Assembly: GCA_944322255.1 (NCBI GenBank)
Contig: CALUOK010000004.1
Location: 1 to 64,000, forward strand
DNA from: Candidatus Methanomethylophilaceae archaeon
Lineage (GTDB): Archaea > Thermoplasmatota > Thermoplasmata > Methanomassiliicoccales > Methanomethylophilaceae
Length of the DNA: 64,000 nt
Direction of reading: 5' to 3'
Part shown: piece by piece, positions 1 to 7,828 of the stretch
Layout: the number at the start of each line of letters is the position of its first letter
How positions within the stretch are numbered: position 1 is the stretch's first letter
Made by a program: the position numbers and the translations under genes
The notes under the pieces: model-generated
Database searches by the model: none
The model's input: only the letters and a program-made list of their open reading frames with translations
What the model was told of the DNA's origin: nothing

Positions 1-198
1 CAGAAACTTCTGTTTGGGGCCTCTCTTGCCCATCTTATCACAGATAAGCAATGTGAGTATAAATATAAAATATCAACCAAAAAGTATCACATTACCGCGA
101 AGTATTTTGGGGTAGGTGACCAAAGAGTTGGTCTCACTCCAATGTTTTAATCTTCGATCAGCTTAATATGGCCTATGTCCTTTTAAGCAACGATTAGA

Positions 199-1614
199 AT
201 GGGCTCCGTTGACGATTCAATCAGCTATTTGCTTGATTCCGCACATCAGGCAAATGGTGAACGCAGAGAACAACTGCTACTTGAAGCAGCGAAAATAGGA
301 AGTACACAGGCATACTTTCTTCTGGGTGTCACATTCTATCACAAGTACATCTCCTTGAAAGATCGTAATGGCAATCCGCCTTCTTTCATCAACAGCTACA
401 GAGCATTTCCCATCGAGAAAAGCTATCCTTACAAATTGCCTGAAAACGACCCGTATATCGATATATTCAATACAGCCCGCCATTATCTATCCCTGAGTGT
501 CAAGAACGGCTATCCTTTAGCCCACGGATATCTAGGTAAACTAGATCTTGAACGTCTCAACTTTGAAAGCGCCGTCAAGCACTTTGAAGAGTTCTATGAT
601 TCTGGCGATAATCCGTCAAACTCAGCCTTGGAAGATGCTATTCCATTCGCATTTCTCAGTAGTGCGTACTATTATGGAAAATATCTTCCTCAATCTTATG
701 AAAAGGCTTTCAAATGGGCTGATAGATCGAATTCTGATCCAACTTCTAAAGTGATTCTTGGACTATGTTACTTATATGGAAAGGGAACAGAACCAGACGC
801 ATACAAGGCTCAATTTGTTTTTGAACATATACCTGCAGGAGGTTATGTTGGCGAAGAGATTGCACGTTCTTATGGCCATTATTATGCTGGTTTCACATAC
901 TTTTATGGATTCCATCCATTCGATGTGGATTATGCAACAGAAGATAGTATTTCTTTCTTAGATGAAGAGCTTTTGGAATCGACATACGCTTCTACACCAG
1001 ATGAATTAGTAAACGGTAGTCGTCTTAACTGTAATTTTTCATATTATGACGCAGCCTTACACTTATCTTATTCAGATCTTGAATGCGCTAAGGAACTGCT
1101 ACATAAATGTATCACAGAAGGCGACATCATCGTAGATGGACAATATGAGGAAGAGCTGAACTCTGGAGGAACATTAATTGCTACTTATTCAGATGGCTAC
1201 ATTCGTTATTACATTCCAGGCCCTAATCGCAGAACAGAACCTGTTCCTGATTTAAGATACAATGGAAGTTACATATATATCGATAAGTCTGAAATTGGTG
1301 AATACATCGCTGCTTGGAAGACTAACTTTCAGATGTATGAGGCGTTATGTGGTAAATCCGGTAACCGTACTACCATTGGTGAAAAAAATATGGTAATATC
1401 TTCCAAGAATGGAGTAGGGTTACACCATAATAGTCCTGTACGCATCAAATCAAGATCACAGCTCAATGAAGTATTGAACGATTATGCATACGCCAGTAAA
1501 AAATTCGAAGAACTGACATATAAAATCATATCTGTTAAGAAGCCTCGGTTTATCAAAAAGGATTTCGACATATGGTCAATATTTGAAAAGAGGACTAAAA
1601 ATTCATTATTTTAA
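199..1614 (+). CDS. Sel1-like repeat protein, function unknown
   Basis: Predicted protein of 471 residues built largely of Sel1/TPR-type helical repeats. Recognisable units include the stretches around residues 35-60, 105-130 and 180-205, with patterns such as AYFLLGVTFY, AHGYLGKLDLE and KVILGLCYLYGKGTEPDAYKA. Sel1 repeats usually mediate protein-protein contacts. No signal peptide or catalytic motif is visible. The gene is clearly more AT-rich than the housekeeping genes later in the window, which suggests horizontal acquisition. A TATA-like stretch at 162-169 lies about 32 bases before the ATG, so transcription could start near the codon. It could be a regulatory or defence-associated adaptor; the sequence does not decide this. 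Confidence 0.6.
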   Translation: MGSVDDSISYLLDSAHQANGERREQLLLEAAKIGSTQAYFLLGVTFYHKYISLKDRNGNPPSFINSYRAFPIEKSYPYKLPENDPYIDIFNTARHYLSLSVKNGYPLAHGYLGKLDLERLNFESAVKHFEEFYDSGDNPSNSALEDAIPFAFLSSAYYYGKYLPQSYEKAFKWADRSNSDPTSKVILGLCYLYGKGTEPDAYKAQFVFEHIPAGGYVGEEIARSYGHYYAGFTYFYGFHPFDVDYATEDSISFLDEELLESTYASTPDELVNGSRLNCNFSYYDAALHLSYSDLECAKELLHKCITEGDIIVDGQYEEELNSGGTLIATYSDGYIRYYIPGPNRRTEPVPDLRYNGSYIYIDKSEIGEYIAAWKTNFQMYEALCGKSGNRTTIGEKNMVISSKNGVGLHHNSPVRIKSRSQLNEVLNDYAYASKKFEELTYKIISVKKPRFIKKDFDIWSIFEKRTKNSLF

Positions 1615-1675
1615 ACAGATAAGAGAGACAACAGTTAAAAACCACACCTGGATTGGCTAGTGTCGAGGTGTTTAG

Positions 1676-2089
1676 ATGTATATTGACACTACAAGCCTTG
1701 ACAGAATGGCCCTGATGGTGAATGATACCGAAGACGTCCTTCTGGAGATGTCGCAGATTCATCCACATGAATACTTAAGGTTCGAAGAATCACGCCTTTG
1801 TCTCCAATCCAGATGGTTCTCGTTGAACCCCATTGTCGGAGCGCTGCAATCTGCCGAATTTGCCACACTTCGCAACAAACTGATTAGACTACGTCATGAT
1901 TGCGCTATTTTCTATTGCCAGTTCATCACATTCGTCAACAAAGGAGAACTTTCGGCTAGACTATTGGATAGTTGGGTCGATGGAATCCAGTTGTGCTATG
2001 AAATAAGAGGTCTCATCGAGGAATTGAGACGGAGGCGGGATTCTAGAAAGTGTATGATTGGCACGGTACAACCCCTCGTCAATATATGA
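1676..2089 (+). CDS. Hypothetical helical protein
   Basis: Open frame of 137 residues that I do not recognise. The protein looks mostly alpha-helical and ends in an arginine-rich segment. It lies 61 bases after the Sel1 gene on the same strand and shares its AT-rich composition, so the two may be co-transferred. After the stop, the same frame continues for a while with protein-like sequence interrupted by further stops (see the next region), so this could be the intact N-terminal part of a decayed longer gene. No catalytic motif, signal peptide or membrane segment is visible. Confidence 0.4.
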   Translation: MYIDTTSLDRMALMVNDTEDVLLEMSQIHPHEYLRFEESRLCLQSRWFSLNPIVGALQSAEFATLRNKLIRLRHDCAIFYCQFITFVNKGELSARLLDSWVDGIQLCYEIRGLIEELRRRRDSRKCMIGTVQPLVNI

Positions 2090-2524
2090 TCCGTTTCGTA
2101 AAGGTTTTCAGAGTCTTCTATACTCCTTGATGATGAACGCGACCAGGATGCTACTACGACGGCCGTCGCTGCACAAACTGCGATCTTGGTCATCCAGCCG
2201 TCATTATCGGAATTCTCGTAGACGATTTCGGGGGAAGCAGGACATTGTCACCATCTCATCCAAGATTACTCATGGCGATAGTGAATTGTATGAAAATACA
2301 GAATGTGGTGATAATTCGTCAAGCTCAAAATACAAGAACTTGGACACACGACAACATTATGGTATATAATCTCCTGCGTCTCGTGCCCTTCAGGGGTACG
2401 CTCCGCGCGCATATCGGCCCGTCGGCGCCTTCCCTTTCTGAACATTCTCTCGGCGCGCGCCGGTCACGTAAGCGCGGCTACGCCAGGCCCCTCTCCGGGC
2501 ACTAAGGCCCAGGAGAGAAAGAAA
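2090..2524. other. Intergenic region with decayed coding sequence and a long leader
   Basis: Bases 2102-2240 and 2135-2370 contain protein-like stretches in two plus-strand frames. One reads LLDDERDQDA and then meets a TAG; another reads RRCTNCDLGHPAVIIG and continues to about 2370, with a CxxC pair. Stops and frame changes break both, which looks like gene decay. From about 2370 base composition shifts sharply to GC-rich. A TATA box at 2362-2370 precedes the next gene by about 160 bases, so that gene would have an unusually long GC-rich leader. Nothing else is evident. Confidence 0.35.
2362..2370 (+). promoter_or_regulatory. TATA box for the SprT-like gene
   Basis: The sequence GTATATAAT is a good archaeal TATA box, and no closer candidate exists in the GC-rich stretch before the start codon at 2525. 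Expected initiation is near 2392-2396, giving a leader of about 130 nt. The leader ends with a purine-rich ribosome binding site (AGGAG at 2510-2514). Confidence 0.45.
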
Positions 2525-3214
2525 ATGGAAAACTGCAACAGCGAGATGCTGAACAGGGCCATGCGCAAGGCTGGCATCAGAAACGGATTCGAGGACATCT
2601 CGGCGGAGTTCTCCGCCTTCAGGGACTTCAAGCTGAAGTGGACCAGGAGCTACAAGTGGATCAGCTTCGAGGTCTCGGACTACCTGAGGAACGCGCCGGA
2701 GCACGTGATGCAGAGCCTGGCGGAGACCGTCTTCGCCAGGATCAGAGGGGAGGACAGGACCGCCTACTCCGAGGAGGTCTGCGACTACCTGAACTCGAAG
2801 GAGTTTTTGGAGGAGAACCAGGGGATGTACCTGAAGAGGTTCAGGGGCATCAGCGAGACCGCACGCGGCGAGAGCGTCGACCTGCTGAACTGCTACAGGA
2901 GGCTGGCGGAGAGGGGGCTCGTGGAGTACGATCCGGACCTCGTCATCAGATGGAGCAGCGTCGGGGACAGGAGCAGGAAGGTGGGGAGGTCCAGCGTCCT
3001 GGTGAGGACCATCGTCATGAACCCGGCGCTGGACTCGGAGGACGTTCCGGAGGAAGTTCTTGACTACGCCCTATACTCCCAGATCTGCCACGTGAACCTG
3101 GGGTTCGGACCCACGAGGGAGGACGACGCCGAGAGGTATGAGACGATGCTCACAAGATTCACTGAAAGGATTTCAGCAGAAACAGAACTGAGAAGATTCG
3201 GCCTAGTAATATGA
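2525..3214 (+). CDS. SprT/M48-like zincin fold protein with degenerate active site
   Basis: Protein of 229 residues. The C-terminal half follows the layout of SprT-like or YgjP-like zinc metallopeptidases: a strand pattern VRTIVMNPALDS, a segment VPEEVLDYALYSQICH, then residues resembling the second part of the site. In active members the second segment carries HExxH. Here the equivalent positions 185-189 read S-Q-I-C-H, so the first histidine and the catalytic glutamate are gone. The N-terminal 120 residues are helical and unassigned. The start is supported by AGGAG about 10 bases upstream. GC-rich codon use resembles the core genome. It may be a binding protein derived from a protease; the fold call is from motif pattern only. 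Confidence 0.45.
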   Translation: MENCNSEMLNRAMRKAGIRNGFEDISAEFSAFRDFKLKWTRSYKWISFEVSDYLRNAPEHVMQSLAETVFARIRGEDRTAYSEEVCDYLNSKEFLEENQGMYLKRFRGISETARGESVDLLNCYRRLAERGLVEYDPDLVIRWSSVGDRSRKVGRSSVLVRTIVMNPALDSEDVPEEVLDYALYSQICHVNLGFGPTREDDAERYETMLTRFTERISAETELRRFGLVI

Positions 3215-3220
3215 AACTAA

Positions 3221-3237
3221 GGGGGATATATTCCCCC
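3221..3237 (+). terminator. Hairpin terminator candidate
   Basis: GGGGGATATATTCCCCC forms a short, GC-capped hairpin starting 6 bases after the stop codon of the SprT-like gene. No long T-run follows. It also lies directly before the left target duplication of the transposon. Confidence 0.45.
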
Positions 3238-3241
3238 ATTT

Positions 3242-3251
3242 AACTCGAGTT
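3242..3251. repeat. Target-site duplication of the outer transposon, left copy
   Basis: Palindrome AACTCGAGTT, identical to 6458-6467. Because the sequence is palindromic, it could instead be an outer extension of the inverted repeats; the 10-bp length fits several IS4-superfamily groups better than IS1634 proper. Confidence 0.55.
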
Positions 3252-3345
3252 GGACAGTTGAATCTCGGGGATAGAATCTATTTTGATGTTTTACAGGGGC
3301 AATCGCGAAATCAGAAGAGCGTCCTGAAGCGTATGTGGTAAACAA

Positions 3346-4857
3346 ATGACTTTCAGGACAGCTGACGCTATGGCCGAGGGCAATAAATCCCTGCCGTATG
3401 GGATCATCCATACAGTCCGCGCCTGCTTCCGCAGGCTCGGTCTGTATGGGTTCCTAGATGGTCTTAAGGAGAAGGGAGTGCCGCTGAGCTCCGTGATCGA
3501 GCTGATGTGCGTGTACCAACTGAACGGCGGCAGCTCCATGAACGAGTGCGGAGTCCTTTCGGACTCCGTGCTCGTCCGGGAGGAGCTGTGTCACGGCCAT
3601 AGGATCACCAGGAAGACGATCGAGAGGAGTCTGTTTCTGCTGGACCTCTATTTCGAGGAGACCATCGTGCATCTGTGGGACAGGCTGAACGAGATCTACC
3701 CCGACATGTCGACCGACGTGTATGTTGACGGATCCCACATCCCCCGTGAAGGGTCTGGTACCGGAGCGTACACCGCCGCCGGCGAAGGCGGCGGCACTGT
3801 ACAGCTCCAGGACCAGTTCATGATCGCCCAGCTGGTGGAATCGGGGCTTCCCGTGTCTGTCGAGGTCTATCGCGGGAACCTCAACGATCCTCCGCAGTAC
3901 GCTGACTTCGTGCCGCAGCTCATGTTCCTGCTGAAGAAGGGGTCCATGATCATCATGGACCACGGCGGTTCCGCCAAAGACCTGCTCCACGAGATCAAGT
4001 ATGGGGAGATGGACTATCTCACGAGGGTCCGTATGAACAACAGCGACATCGAACGCATTCGCAATGAGATAGAACGGGCGGAGTACGTCGGGAACGGTAC
4101 GATGTGCATCCATCACCGTTTCGAATCGTCGGATAGGCACACGTACCTGTACTTCTCGGTGGACAGGTACATCATGGGGCATCTGTCCGCGGAGCGCAAA
4201 GCGCTCCGCATGATGCAGATGGCCCGTGATGCCAAGGACTTCACAGAGGATCCCGACCCTCGCAAGGTCGTGAAGACCGTCAAGAACCCGTTCATCAAGG
4301 TGAAGTCGGTGAAGGTCGAGGTTGAGATGACCCTGAACCCATGGCTCGAAGAGGATGTGGCCAAGGCAATCCGCGAGACGGAGAAGGATGACTGCGGATG
4401 GTTCAAGCTCGAGTGCTCGAAGGGGCTCACGCCACTTCAGGCGCTCGACCTCTACCGGCACAGAGCGGGGATAGAGGCTCTGATATCATCTCTGAAGAGC
4501 GTCGTCAACCTGAAACCGCTGAGGGTTTGGAGCGCGAGCAGCACCCGTGGAGCGGTGCTGCTGGGTTTGATCGCCCAGCTGTGCATCTCGATGGTCCGCT
4601 ACGACATGGAGCCGGATACAGTCGAGAAGAGAGTCGACGGCAAGGTTGTCAGGATGGAGCACAAGCCGTCTACAGCCACGATCTGCAAGAACCTGTGCCA
4701 TTGGACAGTTGTCCTGATTCCGAGGGATGGGTTCCGTGTGGAACGCATTTTCACCGATGAAAACGACCTCACAAGGCTCATTTCGGCTGTTTTGGAACGC
4801 TATCGAGGGTGTTTTGATGGGCTTTCCAGGGCCGCAGGCCCCTGGAAAGCCATATAA
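3346..4857 (+). CDS. IS4-superfamily (IS1634-like) DDE transposase
   Basis: Full-length transposase of 503 residues with an RNase H-like DDE core. The first acidic motif is in DVYVDGSHIPREG (about residues 125-137). The second follows the typical sequence VEVYRGNLNDPPQY and is in SMIIMDHGGS. The last glutamate lies in the C-terminal segment YRHRAGIEALISSLKS, where the Y-(2)-R-(3)-E-type signature is typical of this superfamily. The enzyme cuts and re-joins the element ends. The gene starts about 95 bases inside the left end and stops 14 bases before an internal end-like sequence. No frameshift is seen, so the transposase may be functional. Placement within IS1634 rather than another IS4 group is by layout only. 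Confidence 0.75.
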   Translation: MTFRTADAMAEGNKSLPYGIIHTVRACFRRLGLYGFLDGLKEKGVPLSSVIELMCVYQLNGGSSMNECGVLSDSVLVREELCHGHRITRKTIERSLFLLDLYFEETIVHLWDRLNEIYPDMSTDVYVDGSHIPREGSGTGAYTAAGEGGGTVQLQDQFMIAQLVESGLPVSVEVYRGNLNDPPQYADFVPQLMFLLKKGSMIIMDHGGSAKDLLHEIKYGEMDYLTRVRMNNSDIERIRNEIERAEYVGNGTMCIHHRFESSDRHTYLYFSVDRYIMGHLSAERKALRMMQMARDAKDFTEDPDPRKVVKTVKNPFIKVKSVKVEVEMTLNPWLEEDVAKAIRETEKDDCGWFKLECSKGLTPLQALDLYRHRAGIEALISSLKSVVNLKPLRVWSASSTRGAVLLGLIAQLCISMVRYDMEPDTVEKRVDGKVVRMEHKPSTATICKNLCHWTVVLIPRDGFRVERIFTDENDLTRLISAVLERYRGCFDGLSRAAGPWKAI

Positions 4858-4887
4858 AACACTAACTGTCCAATGAATCTGAAATCC

Positions 4888-4895
4888 AAATTTTT
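4888..4895. repeat. Target-site duplication of the ISL3 element, left copy
   Basis: AAATTTTT at 4888-4895 is repeated exactly at 6306-6313. Eight base pairs is the duplication length typical of the ISL3 family. Confidence 0.85.
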
Positions 4896-4949
4896 GGGCC
4901 TATTACAAAATGAGTGGAAGCGAGGCAATCTGAACAGTGGTTCTTTTGA
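4896..4949. repeat. ISL3 terminal inverted repeat, left
   Basis: 54 bp that match the reverse complement of 6252-6305 at every position by eye. This is longer than most ISL3 repeats, which are usually 15-40 bp. Confidence 0.85.
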
Positions 4950-4955
4950 CATCGT

Positions 4956-6230
4956 TCAAACGAATCTGCATGAGTCTCTGAAGTACACGATCCTGGACAG
5001 ACGGTCGCTCCGATGGTATCCATTCGCCAGACGCTTGCTGAACTGGACCTTCGCGTTCAGCCCTTCCTGGTAGGCGTTGTTCACGCCGGTTTCAATGGCA
5101 AGGAGTATCCCATCGAAATGAGTCCTGACTGTCTTAGCCAGAGCCCTGAATGCTCCGGATCCCTCTTTCTCAACCCATTCCACCCACCGGGCGAGGTGGT
5201 CTGCGGCCACCTCGACCGATGGGGAGTCGTACATCTGCCTTAGGGACTCCTTCATGGCGTAGGACTTCGCCACGACCTCGTTGTCGGCGGTGATGTCGAG
5301 GAGCGCTTCGCGCTCCTCCAACGTCAGCTTGCCGGGATCTTTGAGCAGCGCATATCTGACGGACTTCAATCTCTGGCCGTTGACCTGGCCGGAGGCACGG
5401 TCCCCGTCGAGCTTCTTGTTGGCCAGCTGGATGAGGTGGAAGGGATCAAAGACCATGTGCGCGTTGGGCAGGAACTGCCCAACTCCCGCGATGTAGTTCT
5501 TGCCGAAATCACAGGAAACGACGGTTATGTTCTCCGGATGTCCGTTATGTGCCAGCAGCCATTCTCTGAACTCTCCGACAACGTCGCTGTTCTTCCCTTT
5601 GCAGATGAAGACAATCATCCCCGAGTCAACGTCGGTGACCAGCGTGATGTATCTGTGGTTCTTCTTCGCGGAGGTCTCATCGATCCTGATACGCCTCAGC
5701 CAGTTCAGATCCATGCCGTCGAGCTGCATCCTGACCCTTCTGTCAACGATGTGGTCGAGCACCCTCCAGGAGACCCTCATTTCCCTGGAGACCACCGCCA
5801 GAGGTTTACGGGACATCTCCCTGACGGCGACCGCCTCGAACCTCTTGGTGTATGTCACCTTGGGCTCCGCCCAAGGTACCTTCATCTGTGTGACGGTACC
5901 ACAGCCGCTGCATCTGCATCTCGGGACCTTGGCATGAATGTAGCACACGGTCTCGCCGAGATTCTCGTGCCTCCATTCGCGTTCCTTGTAGTCATGGATC
6001 GTCAGAGGAGTGCGGCAGTCCGGGCAGACGCCCGGACTGCCCACATAGGACAGATGAACGTGTAGAACCTTGACCCCGTCGTAGAACCCTCCCTCGGAGG
6101 ATGTTATCTCCCAGTCATCGGTCTCGACACCGAGGACGAAACACATCGCATCGTCCAGGGAGATGCTCTCACAAGTGTATCCATTGGCCGGAGGAATCAC
6201 GACCTTCTCTTTCTTGCCCTTAGAAACCAC
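4956..6230 (-). CDS. ISL3-family transposase
   Basis: Protein of 424 residues read from a GTG codon. The N-terminal zinc-binding region has CPDC (about residue 75) and CSGCG (about residue 110), as in ISL3 transposases. A helix-turn-helix follows, then the DDE core with RRIRIDETSAKKNHRYITLVTDVDSG, VSCDFGKNYIAGV and FDPFHLIQLANKKLD. The last acidic residue is expected near LLAIETGVNNAYQEGLNAKVQ. These are family hallmarks. The gene occupies almost the whole element. No nearby ATG gives a full-length product, so GTG is accepted. Confidence 0.85.
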   Translation of the reverse strand: MVSKGKKEKVVIPPANGYTCESISLDDAMCFVLGVETDDWEITSSEGGFYDGVKVLHVHLSYVGSPGVCPDCRTPLTIHDYKEREWRHENLGETVCYIHAKVPRCRCSGCGTVTQMKVPWAEPKVTYTKRFEAVAVREMSRKPLAVVSREMRVSWRVLDHIVDRRVRMQLDGMDLNWLRRIRIDETSAKKNHRYITLVTDVDSGMIVFICKGKNSDVVGEFREWLLAHNGHPENITVVSCDFGKNYIAGVGQFLPNAHMVFDPFHLIQLANKKLDGDRASGQVNGQRLKSVRYALLKDPGKLTLEEREALLDITADNEVVAKSYAMKESLRQMYDSPSVEVAADHLARWVEWVEKEGSGAFRALAKTVRTHFDGILLAIETGVNNAYQEGLNAKVQFSKRLANGYHRSDRLSRIVYFRDSCRFV

Positions 6231-6251
6231 GAATCGGAATGGACATCGGAA

Positions 6252-6305
6252 TCAAAAGAACCACTGTTCAGATTGCCTCGCTTCCACTCATTTTGTAATA
6301 GGCCC
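6252..6305. repeat. ISL3 terminal inverted repeat, right
   Basis: Exact reverse complement of 4896-4949. It ends in GGCCC directly before the 8-bp target duplication 6306-6313. Confidence 0.85.
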
Positions 6306-6313
6306 AAATTTTT
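6306..6313. repeat. Target-site duplication of the ISL3 element, right copy
   Basis: AAATTTTT, identical to 4888-4895. Confidence 0.85.
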
Positions 6314-6336
6314 GTGGATGTCTGGCTATGTCCATT

Positions 6337-6457
6337 GGACAGCAGAATCCGTCTGGAAAAATTTCTCACAGACACTAAGATGTGAAGTTCAGATTCTGCA
6401 ATATGGGTGAGAATCTTGAAATCGAATAATTGGCTCAAACTGAAAACTCAACTGTCC
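6337..6457. mobile_element. Possible 121-bp MITE-like or remnant segment with transposon-type ends
   Basis: The segment begins GGACAGCAGAATCC and ends ACTCAACTGTCC, so both ends resemble the GGACAGTT end of the outer element. It has no coding capacity. It may be a short non-autonomous relative or the tail of a second copy. The reading rests on 6-8 bp at each end and is tentative. Confidence 0.3.
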
Positions 6458-6467
6458 AACTCGAGTT
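6458..6467. repeat. Target-site duplication of the outer transposon, right copy
   Basis: AACTCGAGTT, identical to 3242-3251. Its last base is part of the stop codon of the SEFIR gene, so the insertion fell exactly at the 3' end of that gene without altering its product. Confidence 0.55.
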
Positions 6468-7828
6468 TAACGACAAGTACCAATCTTGTCCGGAACAATA
6501 TAGTCTGTAATCCACGGCGCCCATCCAAAATTAATCTGGTAATGATAATTTGGATTAGTGGCTTCTTTGATTTTTGACTTCAAAGAATCGATATCTTCCA
6601 CCTCAAAAAGACTAAGCAGCTTCTCAGAATGATTAATAGATTGCATACGTTCCCACAACTCAATGTGACCATCAAGATAGATATACAATCTGGGAAACCA
6701 CGGACGATCTTTTCCTGATATGGAGCTAAGATGATACAAAACAATATCAGCTGCCGAGAGGTCTCTTGAATCAAAATACGGAACGTAGGGACGACTCGTC
6801 AACAAGAATGCTTGCATAGATATTTTGTTCAAATTCAACTGTCTCACAAGAATCTCATCGATGCTGCGACAATAGAAGTTAAAATGAGTAAATGAGGTGG
6901 GTGTGAGTGTCTTTTCCCAGGACTCGACGAAATATGTCTTATTAAATAATGACGAAAAGTCATCAATTCTATCGAATTTGAGGAGAATTGTGGCAAATAA
7001 AACTGCGAACTCCCATTTGAAAAAATCTGCAAGATCCTGGCGTGGTGGATCATTCCTGAATCTAAGATTATTGTCAAGATACTCTAGGAATTCGCCCATA
7101 TTTATGCCGACAGGATGTTCTTTTCTGATTCTATCTACATAGAACTCTATGACAAGATCACGGCAGATTCTCTCGTTGTCTATGATGGATTTGTATGATG
7201 GCCCGTCAGTTATTTCTGATTCGATAAGTTCCTTCAGTACCTTCACAACCTCATCGAACAGTTTCCTCTCTGATGTGACATCTAAAGAGGAGATTCTGAT
7301 TAAGGTTCGTATTTCGGAGTAGTCCACAGATTCGTCGTCCAACCAAGCCGGACGCTGACCGAGCTTCGGTTTTCTGACCTCTGGCTTATCATATATCAGA
7401 CGAACAAGCGATTCATACTCTTTTTCAAAGTCATCTTTGGTGAAATCGATATGGTAGATATCTTTCAGGAAAGTGGGTACAAAGGTCCTTTCACCGTCAC
7501 GCTCTATGACAATTGGAACTACTTTGCTCTGCTCTATGTTGTTGTAGACTTCCTGACTCAGAATCGTACTTTCGATTCCAACTCCGCCCTTGCGAGCATT
7601 GGCTTTCTCCATGTATGACTTATCGCAGAATACAAGGACGAAGTCCACGTTGGGATCATTCACCGATTTCTCCATGTATGGAATCAGATGATTGCCGTGT
7701 TTCAGGTCGTATTGGTCGAAGTAAACTTGGATCCCATCGCCCAGAAGCCTTTCTACTATGTTGCGTACGTAGTCTGACTTTTCACGAGAGTATGAGATGA
7801 ACACAAGCTTGGTCTGATCATCAATCAT
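6467..7828 (-). CDS. SEFIR/TIR-domain protein, putative defence effector
   Basis: Protein of 453 residues. The first 150 residues match the SEFIR branch of the TIR-like fold: KLVFISYSREKSDYVRNIV, a DQYDLKHG motif, FVLVFCDKSYMEKANARKGGVG and VVPIVIE. Such domains are signalling or NAD-cleaving effectors in prokaryotic immunity. The remaining 300 residues are helical, contain no motif I recognise, and may be the sensor. The gene is the last of the type I restriction operon and overlaps the hsdS end by 8 bp, so the two are translationally coupled. This suggests a back-up abortive response linked to restriction. Enzymatic activity is not proven by sequence. Composition is AT-rich compared with hsdM and hsdR. 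Confidence 0.75.
   Translation of the reverse strand: MIDDQTKLVFISYSREKSDYVRNIVERLLGDGIQVYFDQYDLKHGNHLIPYMEKSVNDPNVDFVLVFCDKSYMEKANARKGGVGIESTILSQEVYNNIEQSKVVPIVIERDGERTFVPTFLKDIYHIDFTKDDFEKEYESLVRLIYDKPEVRKPKLGQRPAWLDDESVDYSEIRTLIRISSLDVTSERKLFDEVVKVLKELIESEITDGPSYKSIIDNERICRDLVIEFYVDRIRKEHPVGINMGEFLEYLDNNLRFRNDPPRQDLADFFKWEFAVLFATILLKFDRIDDFSSLFNKTYFVESWEKTLTPTSFTHFNFYCRSIDEILVRQLNLNKISMQAFLLTSRPYVPYFDSRDLSAADIVLYHLSSISGKDRPWFPRLYIYLDGHIELWERMQSINHSEKLLSLFEVEDIDSLKSKIKEATNPNYHYQINFGWAPWITDYIVPDKIGTCR

Larger units (their letters stand above)
4896..6305 (-). mobile_element. Complete ISL3-family insertion sequence (1410 bp)
   Basis: Perfect terminal inverted repeats of 54 bp (4896-4949 and 6252-6305, starting GGGCCTATTACAAAATGAG) enclose one transposase gene on the minus strand. 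An 8-bp direct duplication AAATTTTT flanks the element on both sides. The intact repeats, target duplication and uninterrupted transposase imply recent insertion. The host sequence is itself the distal part of another transposon, so the two are nested. Confidence 0.9.
3252..6457 (+). mobile_element. IS4-superfamily (IS1634-like) element, interrupted by an ISL3 insertion
   Basis: The outer ends are inverted: GGACAGTTGA at 3252-3261 and TCAACTGTCC at 6448-6457. Outside them is the same 10-bp palindrome AACTCGAGTT (3242-3251 and 6458-6467), read as a target-site duplication. The transposase gene lies at 3346-4857. A second element is inserted at 4896-6305. Without it the outer element would be about 1.8 kb. 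An additional end-like sequence ACTGTCC at 4865-4871, just behind the transposase stop, suggests that the usual right end lies there and that the extra 170 bp were co-mobilised through a distal end. Confidence 0.6.
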
